The notes below the pieces were generated by a model. That model was not told where the DNA came from. It searched no databases and worked only from the letters and a program-made list of their open reading frames with translations. Position numbers and translations under genes: made by a program. Below, piece by piece: positions 1 through 6,415 of a DNA stretch of 25,042 nt; position 1 is the first letter of the stretch; every line of letters starts with the position of its first letter. Source of the DNA: CAYLHB01 sp041908795 (lineage in GTDB: Bacteria; Patescibacteriota; Minisyncoccia; Phycocordibacterales; UBA12088); NCBI GenBank assembly GCA_041908795.1, contig JAYRER010000034.1, positions 1 to 25,042 of the forward strand, in the 5' to 3' direction.

Positions 1-2
1 GG

Positions 3-188
3 CGAGACATCGAAGTCGGTGACCTTCGGGTTTTAAGGCAGCAAATTTTCCCAGAGAATGTGGTCTACACATACCCTGGATTTAAAACCGATAAATTATC
101 AAGCATATACAAGCTCTCCGAGGAGTATAAGCTCGATAAAAATTGTTTTGTGACCCTACCGGGATTCGAACCCGGATTGCCGCCGTGA
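3..188 (+). CDS. 3' end of an unidentified protein gene (partial)
   Basis: One reading frame stays open from base 3 to a TGA at 186-188, encoding about 61 residues; the start lies outside the window. The visible part contains VVYTYPGFKTDKLSSIY and KLSEEYKLDKNCF, which has an ordinary protein composition, and then reads antisense through the 3' half of tRNA-Glu (ending LPGFEPGLPP). I do not recognise the family. The last 15 or so residues are dictated by tRNA sequence, so the original stop may have been lost, or the gene may simply end inside the tRNA. Only the C-terminus is visible, so I assign no function. Confidence 0.4.
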   Translation, partial: RDIEVGDLRVLRQQIFPENVVYTYPGFKTDKLSSIYKLSEEYKLDKNCFVTLPGFEPGLPP

Positions 189-222
189 GAGGGCGATGTC
201 CTAACCATTAGACGATAGGGCC
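151..222 (-). tRNA. tRNA-Glu (anticodon CTC)
   Basis: On the minus strand the acceptor GGCCCTA pairs with TAGGGTC, with one G-T pair. The D arm is GTCTAATGGTTAGGAC, the anticodon stem-loop TCGCC-CTCTCAC-GGCGG gives CTC, and the T arm carries GGGTTCGAATCCC. The discriminator is A, and CCA is not encoded (ACA follows). The gene lies opposite the end of the partial left-hand gene. Its promoter region and first 18 bases are repeated 356 bp further upstream. Confidence 0.93.
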
Positions 223-246
223 GTCTATAAACAATGTATAGAATAC
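205..246. repeat. Direct repeat copy A: tRNA-Glu 5' part plus promoter region
   Basis: These 42 bases are identical to 561-602 in the same orientation. They cover the first 18 bases of tRNA-Glu (minus strand) and about 24 bases upstream of it. A weaker match with a shared poly-A stretch and AGCGA continues to about 267 (copy B to about 623). Copy A belongs to the intact tRNA. Confidence 0.9.
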
Positions 247-293
247 TAGATTTTGGAAAAAAAGCGATACTGGGACATGTCACGAGTCACAAA

Positions 294-578
294 GGATTGT
301 TCGTCGCGGTGCTCCTCAAATCCTAAGTGCTCTCGACCCCGTCTCCCCGTCACTTTCTAACGAAAGAATGTGACGGGTCCGACCCTGAAATACGGACGCA
401 AGCAAAGCAGTTTGCTTGCTGCGAGGTTATACACCTCGCCCCTATTTCAGCCTCACGAGGGCTTACCCTATCACCTGTCTCGCACGCTCGACAACGGTGA
501 TTTCCTCGCTCTGCTCGGAACCGGATGAAAAGCAACGCAGGTTGCTTTTTATTCCACTACCCATTAGACGATAGGGCC
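294..578 (-). ncRNA. Candidate structured RNA beginning with a tRNA-Glu 5' fragment
   Basis: This part of the 480-bp gap lacks a convincing protein frame but is dense in hairpins. Examples are GCGAGG/CCTCGC around 7 bases, GCAAGCAAA/TTTGCTTGC around CTGC, CTGAAATA/TATTTCAG enclosing both, CCGTCAC/GTGACGG, and ATCACC/GGTGAT. On the minus strand it lies directly behind the duplicated tRNA-Glu promoter, so a transcript would start with GGCCCTATCGTCTAATGG and then leave the tRNA sequence. A hairpin at 528-550 (AAAAGCAAC, GCAG, GTTGCTTTTT) could instead act as a plus-strand terminator, so strand is uncertain. A GAGGAAA block and a GGGTAAGCCC...AAATAGGGG block recall parts of RNase P RNA, but its conserved 3' half is absent. 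Whether it is transcribed, its ends and its function are all inferred. Confidence 0.35.
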
Positions 579-602
579 GTCTATAAACAATGTATAGAAT
601 AC
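561..602. repeat. Direct repeat copy B: duplicated tRNA-Glu promoter and 5' fragment
   Basis: This is the second copy of the 42-bp repeat at 205-246. On the minus strand it ends at GGCCCTATCGTCTAATGG, then continues into unrelated sequence (GTAGTGGAATAAAAAGC) instead of the rest of the tRNA. It therefore cannot make a tRNA, but it keeps the upstream region that presumably drives tRNA-Glu. Confidence 0.9.
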
Positions 603-665
603 AAGGTTTACAAAAAAAAGCGAACTTTTAAAACACTTCAGTCTCTTGTTGCCTCTAAGGGACGA

Positions 666-689
666 GAGGCGGCCTGTGGGGGCCGCCTT
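666..689 (-). terminator. GC-rich hairpin downstream of the 703-1443 gene
   Basis: A stem GAGGCGGCC / GGCCGCCTT (plus-strand reading) with a 6-base loop lies 14 bases after the stop codon at 703-705 of the minus-strand cluster. There is no T-run on the minus-strand exit side. It may terminate or stabilise the 3' end of the mraZ-to-703 transcript. Confidence 0.35.
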
Positions 690-702
690 CGATTCCGCTC
701 GC

Positions 703-1443
703 TTATTTTTTTTGCTTTATTGGACTCTTTGTACTTTCCGTCGCAAAGAAAGCCGCAATCTCAAGGACTTGAATCCCGATTTGATTCGGTAGGGAAGCGC
801 GCTTCGGAAGTATGGCACCCAATCTACGAGCAAGGAGCATACCTGGACGCGGTTGCTTGCGCAAGATGGTTTTTTTCATCTTTTTATGTAGTGTGTTCAC
901 GAGCCGCCATAGCACATCTGTGGACGCCACAAGTTGCAGACCCGTCGCCACTTCACTCGTATCATCCCGACGACCGTATCCCTGGGTGGCACTGTTGATG
1001 GTATCAAACGCATCTTTGAACATTTTTTTGTCAATCAATGACATGATGCGTCGTTGCCAGTAGACATCGACGAATGGCTGAGCCTCCCCATTACGCCACT
1101 CTTCCGGATCCGCATTCGATAGCGCTTCCATGTAGGGGCGCATAGCATCCAAGTCCTGCTGAAGTAAAGCGCTCAACTGAGACATGATGCCAAACGGGTG
1201 CTTGGCACCACTAATGGCAGTAAGCACCTCATCCGGAGTGACTTTTTCATCATCGATCGCACGTTGAACGATGGCCACACTCCCGTCGATCGACGGCTCT
1301 GACTCAAGCAGGGAAAGGAGCGTTCCTCCCCTGTATTTGACAAACTCAACAACTCTTTTATCCGTAGTCACCTGCTTCTCCTTTGCCCAAAGTAAAGCTA
1401 CTTGTTGCTCACGGATTGAACCTGCGAAAGTACAAGTCTCCAT
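703..1443 (-). CDS. Unknown 246-residue protein at the end of the mraZ-murF cluster
   Basis: The ATG at 1443 lies 8 bases after the murF stop, so the gene is probably the last of the transcript. The protein has no evident signal peptide or membrane segment and looks cytoplasmic and mostly helical. The middle has an aromatic patch (FVDVYWQRRIMSLIDKK), and the last third is basic and hydrophobic (LHKKMKKTILRKQPRPGM), ending in KQKK. I recognise no family or catalytic motif. Codon use resembles its neighbours, so I take it as real. Its place behind murF suggests a link with wall synthesis or division, but that is context only. Confidence 0.6.
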   Translation of the reverse strand: METCTFAGSIREQQVALLWAKEKQVTTDKRVVEFVKYRGGTLLSLLESEPSIDGSVAIVQRAIDDEKVTPDEVLTAISGAKHPFGIMSQLSALLQQDLDAMRPYMEALSNADPEEWRNGEAQPFVDVYWQRRIMSLIDKKMFKDAFDTINSATQGYGRRDDTSEVATGLQLVASTDVLWRLVNTLHKKMKKTILRKQPRPGMLLARRLGAILPKRASLPNQIGIQVLEIAAFFATESTKSPIKQKK

Positions 1444-1451
1444 TTATGAGA

Positions 1452-2798
1452 CTACAATGCTTTTGTGTGCTTGTCTATATTTTGCCACTCTTCGTCTTGC
1501 CGCACCAACAGTTCTCTTCTTCGCTCCTGCTCGGCCATGAGCGCTTCCACCACCCGCTCCATCCGCATACTTTGACTTCCCTTCACGAGCACAATGTCGC
1601 CCTCAGTAAGGATTTCTTTTAATAATTGAATGGCAGTTTGTGCGTCGGCACAGTCGTACACGGACACAAGCTTCAGATCGGCACTGCGCGCTTGTGTGGC
1701 AGCTTCTCTCATACGCACGCCCGTAGCGATGAATACGTCCGCAGAGTGTGCCGCGGCTTCTCCCACTTTGCGATGTTCATCAACAGAGTACTCACCAAGC
1801 TCCATCATATCTCCAAGAACCGCAACACACTTTCCTCGTACCTTAAGTCCTTTAAGTGTCTGAAGTGCTGCGTGTACCGCAACCGGTGAGGCGTTGTAGG
1901 TGTCATCTATAAGAGTGGTTTTGTTGGCACCCTTCAAAATCCTCATTCTCCCAGGACTTCGCTCAAGCGCGGTGAGTGGTGCAACCATATCAGTGAGCAG
2001 GAAACCTTCCGAAAGTCCTACAGCGAGTGCGGCGAGTGCGGGGTACACTTGGTGCGCCCCCAGTATGCCGTGCATTGGGACCTCCACGCGTTCATTTTGG
2101 TAGTGCACGGTAACATTCATACCTAGGGGCGTTCTATTGCGCATGAGTACCGCGCATCGCTCCGCACGCACATCAGCACTCTTGCTAAAGCCATACGTAA
2201 GTTTACGCTGTCCATCACGTATCGGTTCAACTAAAACTTCAGGATCATCAGCATTCACAATGAGTGTTCCGTGTTCACGCAATGCACGGCGCAATTCACG
2301 CTTTTCTTCAAGCACCGCCTCACGCGACCCAAAATACTCGACATGTACTGGCACCTCGGGAAAACGCGTGAGCACTGCAATGTCAGGGCGGACCCATGTA
2401 CAAAGCTTCTTTATGTCTTTTGGTCGATCCGCTCCTATTTCGAGCACGAGCCACGAAGGATACCTACTGCGGAAGAGTGTGAGGAGTCCCCCGTCGAGAA
2501 GGTTTGTGAGCCAGCCACGCACACTAAACCACGCGTTAGGTAAACCCAATATGGTAAGCGGCACCCCCACCTCGCTGTTAAAACTCTTCTCACTTTTGCG
2601 TACACTCACTTTACTTGCAAGCACAGCGTGGATTGCATCCTTGGTTGAGGTTTTCCCCACCGAGCCGGTAACCCCGACTATTTTTGGCGTGTACTTGTGA
2701 ATAGCTGCCTGAGCCTCAAGAGTGAGTAGGGCTACAATGATGCGCTTGAAAACATACTTCATGCGCCCTGTATGGTACCGCCCCAAACTGATTGCCAC
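1452..2798 (-). CDS. murF: MurF-type ligase (UDP-MurNAc-tripeptide:D-Ala-D-Ala ligase), short N-terminus
   Basis: This enzyme adds D-alanyl-D-alanine to the UDP-MurNAc-tripeptide in the cytoplasm, the last step of the soluble wall precursor. Motifs visible are the P-loop GVTGSVGKTS (42-51), the central-domain block SFNSEVGVPLT (72-82), IDDTYNASP (297-305), VLGDMMELG (327-335), and KGSQSMRMERVV (406-417). The P-loop comes at residue 42 instead of around 100 as in typical MurF, so the usual N-terminal substrate-binding domain is replaced by a short hydrophobic helix. I recall this shape from other Parcubacteria. The start is a GTG with GGAG seven bases upstream; an ATG 12 codons later is possible. 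It lies 47 bp behind the transpeptidase gene. Another amide ligase of the Mur superfamily is possible but less likely. Confidence 0.85.
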   Translation of the reverse strand: MAISLGRYHTGRMKYVFKRIIVALLTLEAQAAIHKYTPKIVGVTGSVGKTSTKDAIHAVLASKVSVRKSEKSFNSEVGVPLTILGLPNAWFSVRGWLTNLLDGGLLTLFRSRYPSWLVLEIGADRPKDIKKLCTWVRPDIAVLTRFPEVPVHVEYFGSREAVLEEKRELRRALREHGTLIVNADDPEVLVEPIRDGQRKLTYGFSKSADVRAERCAVLMRNRTPLGMNVTVHYQNERVEVPMHGILGAHQVYPALAALAVGLSEGFLLTDMVAPLTALERSPGRMRILKGANKTTLIDDTYNASPVAVHAALQTLKGLKVRGKCVAVLGDMMELGEYSVDEHRKVGEAAAHSADVFIATGVRMREAATQARSADLKLVSVYDCADAQTAIQLLKEILTEGDIVLVKGSQSMRMERVVEALMAEQERRRELLVRQDEEWQNIDKHTKAL

Positions 2799-2845
2799 AA
2801 GTGTGCTCCATTGGGAGGATGGCTACCATATACACCCCTCTCCTT

Positions 2846-4564
2846 TTACCTGTCGGGTGGAATCTGGTAGTGATTGATAAGGTACTCTACGAGCTTCATA
2901 AATGGAGTGGTGAGTGTTTCGGAGGCATACTTGGCCCCTTGTGGCTCCACATGGTAAAGAAACACAATATACTTCGGGTCATATGCTGGAAAGTAACCAA
3001 AAAAAGAATGAAGATAGCGGTCATCGTAGTAACCACGCGCATCATCTCGTGCTATCTGCGCGGTTCCAGTTTTTGCCGCAATACTGTACCGCTCATTCTT
3101 GACCGTCCCGCCACGTAATGACTTGTCAACAACCTCCACAAGCATCCTTGTAACTGCTTCACTTGTCGCAGGGGCAATCGCCTGTACCGTATCATCGTAC
3201 GTCACCTGCTCAACTGCGCCCGATTCGTACTTGATGGCGCGCACGAGGTGGGGAGTTACTAGTCGCCCGCCATTCCCTAACGCTGCGAGTGCACGAACTG
3301 TTTCTATGGGTGTGAGCGCAATACCCTGGCCGAATGAAGCTGTGATGTACTCAACAACACGTGGACTCTCAAGGTTATCTACGAGTCCATGAGCTTCATT
3401 GGGGAGGTCAATGCCTGTTTCTTCTCCCAAATTAAACTGTTTAAGTCGTTCTCCAAACTTTTTTGCACCAACAGCACGAACAACAAACGCCATACCAGTG
3501 TTGAGCGACTGCCCAAGCACTTCTTGCATGGTAACGGTCCCCCTCCCTGCACCGTCGTAATTGCGTATGGTGTAGCCATCAACTTCTACCGACCCTGCAT
3601 CATAATACGTGGTTGATGGAGCGATCGCACCGGTATCGAGTCCAATCGCCATACCTATGGGCTTAATAATTGAACCCATTTCACGTACTTCCTCCACCAA
3701 AGGGTTACTGAACACCTCTACACGTTCTACCTCCTCGATCTTTCCCGGGTCAAATGAAGGGAGCATTGCCATTGCCCTCACTTCGCCCGTGCCGGGGTCC
3801 ATAATGATACCTCCTACCTGCTGTGCCTTCCATTCTTTTTCAACTGCCGTAAGTGTATCCTCCAGAAATAATTGCACCGAGGGGTCAATGGTAGTGATAA
3901 GGTTGCCAGCTCGCACTCTCTCTTTCGCAAACAATGCGTCCTCTACATTTCCAAATACCTCCGCAAAAAAGTTGACCGAAAGATTCTTCTCCTCGCGTCT
4001 TAATACATCATTATAATAGCGCTCCAACCCATACTTACCAACAATATCCGTATCATCTCCATGGTATCCCACAAGGCCCACTGCGTGTGCGGCGAGAGTA
4101 CCACCCGGGTAAGTTCGCCAGTGCTCGCGGTACACCCCCACCCCGGGGAGACCAAGTGCATCAATCTTCTCACCTACAGCACTCGGAACATGATGTACAA
4201 TTTCTTCATATGGATCCTCTTTTTTCGAGGCTCGCGCAAAGAACAACTCGCGCTCAATAGGCACAAGTGAATTAAGACGCTCATAGGTGAGCTCAACATC
4301 AATAATTTCTTTTGGTGCAATTGCTACCAAAAAACCGCTTTCAATAGAAGCACCGGAGACCAACGCGCCTACACTGTCAGTAAAAAAAATTGTCCCACGG
4401 TCAAAAAGATGCTGGCTCGGTCGTACGTATTGATGGTCAGCTAACTGTCGAAACTCTTCCCCATGCAAAATTTGAACCATGTAGAGCCGCACCACAAGAA
4501 CGAGTGCAACCACTATGAACGCTCCGAGAATAGTATGTATGCGACGAACATACGCCTCACGCAT
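2846..4564 (-). CDS. ftsI: Septal penicillin-binding protein (FtsI/PBP2-type transpeptidase)
   Basis: This is a class B penicillin-binding protein that cross-links peptidoglycan at the septum. The order is a short cytoplasmic N-terminus, one membrane helix (about 11-30), a pedestal or dimerisation region, and the transpeptidase domain. All three catalytic motifs are present: SIIK (Ser298, Lys301), SLN (353-355) and KTG (498-500). There is no C-terminal PASTA domain. At 572 residues it has normal family length. The ATG at 4564 lies 3 bases after the stop of the FtsL-like gene, so translation is probably coupled. The position between the ftsL-like gene and murF matches the classical division cluster and favours FtsI over an elongation-type PBP2. 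Confidence 0.92.
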   Translation of the reverse strand: MREAYVRRIHTILGAFIVVALVLVVRLYMVQILHGEEFRQLADHQYVRPSQHLFDRGTIFFTDSVGALVSGASIESGFLVAIAPKEIIDVELTYERLNSLVPIERELFFARASKKEDPYEEIVHHVPSAVGEKIDALGLPGVGVYREHWRTYPGGTLAAHAVGLVGYHGDDTDIVGKYGLERYYNDVLRREEKNLSVNFFAEVFGNVEDALFAKERVRAGNLITTIDPSVQLFLEDTLTAVEKEWKAQQVGGIIMDPGTGEVRAMAMLPSFDPGKIEEVERVEVFSNPLVEEVREMGSIIKPIGMAIGLDTGAIAPSTTYYDAGSVEVDGYTIRNYDGAGRGTVTMQEVLGQSLNTGMAFVVRAVGAKKFGERLKQFNLGEETGIDLPNEAHGLVDNLESPRVVEYITASFGQGIALTPIETVRALAALGNGGRLVTPHLVRAIKYESGAVEQVTYDDTVQAIAPATSEAVTRMLVEVVDKSLRGGTVKNERYSIAAKTGTAQIARDDARGYYDDRYLHSFFGYFPAYDPKYIVFLYHVEPQGAKYASETLTTPFMKLVEYLINHYQIPPDR

Positions 4565-4567
4565 ACT

Positions 4568-4894
4568 CTAGCGCAATGTGACACTTGTCGGCTGATCGAG
4601 CTGTACGTAGTCAGTTTTCGGAACTGGAACAAGTGCGAGCTCTAGCGCACGCTCTTCATGCAGGCTTTCGCGTGTATCAAGATAACGAGCCTCAAGGGTA
4701 CCCACGCGAGCCACACGCTCTGCAAGTTCCAAAGAGAGTTCTTGCCTTAGTACAATATGCACAACCGACATACTGATAAAGTACATATACAAGCCCGCCA
4801 CACCCACAAGAAGTACTACAATAGACCAAAATACCACATTTCGATACTCGATATGTGTAACATGAAAACTAGGTTTTAGGTGTGTTTGCTTCAT
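4568..4894 (-). CDS. FtsL-like bitopic division protein
   Basis: A 108-residue protein with one clear membrane helix (about 20-42, FWSIVVLLVGVAGLYMYFIS) followed by a helical, heptad-like stretch rich in Leu and Glu (about 48-90, including LRQELSLELAERVARV). This is the architecture of FtsL and FtsB, which bridge the septal synthase to the rest of the divisome. Sequence alone is too short and variable for a firm call. The position between rsmH and ftsI is where ftsL sits in most bacteria. Its ATG overlaps the end of rsmH by 26 bases. Confidence 0.7.
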   Translation of the reverse strand: MKQTHLKPSFHVTHIEYRNVVFWSIVVLLVGVAGLYMYFISMSVVHIVLRQELSLELAERVARVGTLEARYLDTRESLHEERALELALVPVPKTDYVQLDQPTSVTLR

Positions 4895-5810
4895 AGTTTC
4901 TGTGAAAAATTCGTAAACGTGCGCTCCTTGCGCGTGGATTTTGGATTATCTCTTTATCTGATGGAAGAATGGGCTTTTTTACCGCATCCCCGTATCCTCG
5001 TTGTGCGAGTGAGCGAAATGCGTGCTTCACTAAACGATCTTCAAGACTGTGAAAAGAAATTATCGCAACACGACCTCCGAGTGCCAGAAAATCGGGAATT
5101 GCATTAAGCAATGTTTCAAGCGAACCAAGCTCATCATTAACCGCAATGCGCAGTGCTTGGAACGTACGAGTTGCCGGGTGCAACTTGCCACGTTTTGGCA
5201 CAACACTCTCGATAACTGCCGCAAGCTGTCCACTGGTTGCAATGGGGGCAAGACTGCGCGCAAGTACAATCGCTCGTGCAATGCGTCGCGCATATCGCTC
5301 TCCGCCAAACCCGTAGAGCACATCCGCAAGTGACTCTTCACTCCACCCATTCACGGCATCCTCAGCAGTCACCTGTTCGTCCGAGGGTGAGGCGCATAGC
5401 GTCATAAGGAGTGGCTCATCTCGGACAAATGAAAAACCTCGTCCCGAACGCTCAAGCTGGTCGCTTGAAAAACCAAGGTCGAGCACGAGCGCATCCGCAC
5501 ATCCGATATTCTCCTCAGCAAGCACCTGTTTAATCGTGCTGAAGTTTCCCTCCTTCAACACCACACGAGGTGCAACGCTTTCAAGTGCGTGACGTGCTCT
5601 CTCGAGCGCATCCTTGTCACGATCTATTCCAATGAATGTTGCATCTTTTTGCATAAGGAGAGCAAGTGCCTTCGCATGTCCTGCCCCACCTAAGGTACCG
5701 TCAACCACGACCTTCGCACTTGAAACGTCGAGTGCTGCAATCACTTCCTGTAAAAGAACAGGCGCATGTACGGTATCTGCATGATGTGGTTGTTCTGGTG
5801 TGCGCGCCAT
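4869..5810 (-). CDS. rsmH: 16S rRNA (cytosine-1402 N4) methyltransferase RsmH (MraW)
   Basis: This enzyme methylates N4 of C1402 in 16S rRNA with S-adenosylmethionine and tunes decoding at the P site. Starting from the ATG at 5810 gives 313 residues, the normal length. Motifs are HAPVLLQEV (15-23), the SAM loop DGTLGGAGH (37-45), IDRD (62-65), DLGFSSDQL (111-119), HPATRTFQALRIAVNDEL (211-228), ISFHSLEDRLVK (251-262) and NPRARSARLR (291-300). The frame is open upstream to 5894 but would then overlap mraZ. The chosen start lies one base after the mraZ stop with GGGAG upstream. Placement behind mraZ is classical. Confidence 0.95.
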   Translation of the reverse strand: MARTPEQPHHADTVHAPVLLQEVIAALDVSSAKVVVDGTLGGAGHAKALALLMQKDATFIGIDRDKDALERARHALESVAPRVVLKEGNFSTIKQVLAEENIGCADALVLDLGFSSDQLERSGRGFSFVRDEPLLMTLCASPSDEQVTAEDAVNGWSEESLADVLYGFGGERYARRIARAIVLARSLAPIATSGQLAAVIESVVPKRGKLHPATRTFQALRIAVNDELGSLETLLNAIPDFLALGGRVAIISFHSLEDRLVKHAFRSLAQRGYGDAVKKPILPSDKEIIQNPRARSARLRIFHRNYEANTPKT

Positions 5811-5811
5811 A

Positions 5812-6246
5812 CTAAAGCACTCCCACCTCACCCAGCTTCTCGGCAACCGCATCGGCACGATTAGCAACCGCGTTATGGTAGGTATCCCATGCATCCTCGT
5901 TCCAGAGCTCGACTCGGTCGTTCACCCCTATCAACACCGCACGCGAGGTAAGATGCGCATGGCTCGCCAAGTACTCAGGAATGAGCACACGACCCAACGC
6001 ATCTACCTCGAGGTCAGCCGCTCCGGAAAACAAGAAACGTCCGAACGCACGCGAATCGGCTTGACCCATCGAGAGCTGTTCGAGTTTCCCCACAACGCGT
6101 CTCCACTCATCACGAGAAAACACAAATAGACACCCATCGAGTCCATGCGTCATTACCAAGTTTCGCCCCAACGCCTTCCGGAACTTGACCGGCAAGGCGA
6201 TACGCCTTTTGTCATCGAGCACATGGCGGTATTCGCCAATGAGCAT
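5812..6246 (-). CDS. mraZ: Transcriptional regulator MraZ
   Basis: MraZ is a DNA-binding protein of the AbrB-like fold that controls the division and wall cluster it heads. It has the two expected DxxxR-type repeats: LDDKRRIALPVKFR near the start and VDALGRVLIPEYL in the middle. From the ATG at 6246 it is 144 residues, which fits the family. A GTG at 6300 in the same frame would add 18 residues but falls inside the operator repeats. Neither start has a well-spaced ribosome site (AAAGGAG lies 23 bases before the ATG). Four TGGKA repeats lie upstream and suggest autoregulation. Confidence 0.92.
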   Translation of the reverse strand: MLIGEYRHVLDDKRRIALPVKFRKALGRNLVMTHGLDGCLFVFSRDEWRRVVGKLEQLSMGQADSRAFGRFLFSGAADLEVDALGRVLIPEYLASHAHLTSRAVLIGVNDRVELWNEDAWDTYHNAVANRADAVAEKLGEVGVL

Positions 6247-6294
6247 GACGGTGCGTGGCGCAGAAACAACTCCTTTTGCAGATTTTCCACTTCT

Positions 6295-6330
6295 TACCAC
6301 TTGACTACCACTCTATACCACCTTGTCCCA
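6295..6330 (-). promoter_or_regulatory. MraZ operator: four TGGKA boxes
   Basis: On the minus strand, TGGGA (6330-6326), TGGTA (6320-6316), TGGTA (6310-6306) and TGGTA (6299-6295) recur every 10, 10 and 11 bases. MraZ of other bacteria is known to bind TGGGN-type repeats separated by 5 bases ahead of its own gene. The spacing and location match that arrangement. A related GGTAG lies just upstream. I could not place the promoter with confidence. Confidence 0.75.
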
Positions 6331-6380
6331 GTTTGCTACCTACTTTTCCACAACCAAAATATTCGCACATGCACGCACGC

Positions 6381-6409
6381 TTGCCGTGGCCACGCTTGGG
6401 GCATAGTAT
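6381..6409 (+). promoter_or_regulatory. Promoter of rel (leaderless type)
   Basis: TTGCCG (6381-6386), a 17-base spacer, and TAGTAT (6404-6409) form a good sigma-70-like promoter. The rel ATG begins 6 bases after the -10 box, so the RNA should start at or within a base or two of the start codon, leaving no room for a ribosome binding site. Confidence 0.65.
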
Positions 6410-6415
6410 CGTAGT

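Noticed and set aside
350..535. 61-codon open frame on the minus strand
   Set aside because: It lies wholly in the hairpin-rich segment; Cys- and Arg-rich with no family resemblance.
294..578. RNase P RNA (rnpB) on the minus strand
   Set aside because: GAGGAAA and GGGTAAGCCC...AAATAGGGG blocks are suggestive, but the conserved 3' half (AGATGAATGAC and ACAGAACCCGGCTTA-type sequences) is absent and the segment is short. I kept it only as an unnamed structured RNA.
525..998. 157-codon open frame on the plus strand
   Set aside because: It runs through the tRNA-derived repeat, a hairpin and the antisense of the 703-1443 gene; its composition does not look like a protein.
5811..5894. Longer rsmH beginning inside mraZ
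   Set aside because: The extra 28 residues are the antisense-free overlap with mraZ in another frame; the ATG at 5810 with GGGAG upstream gives the normal length.
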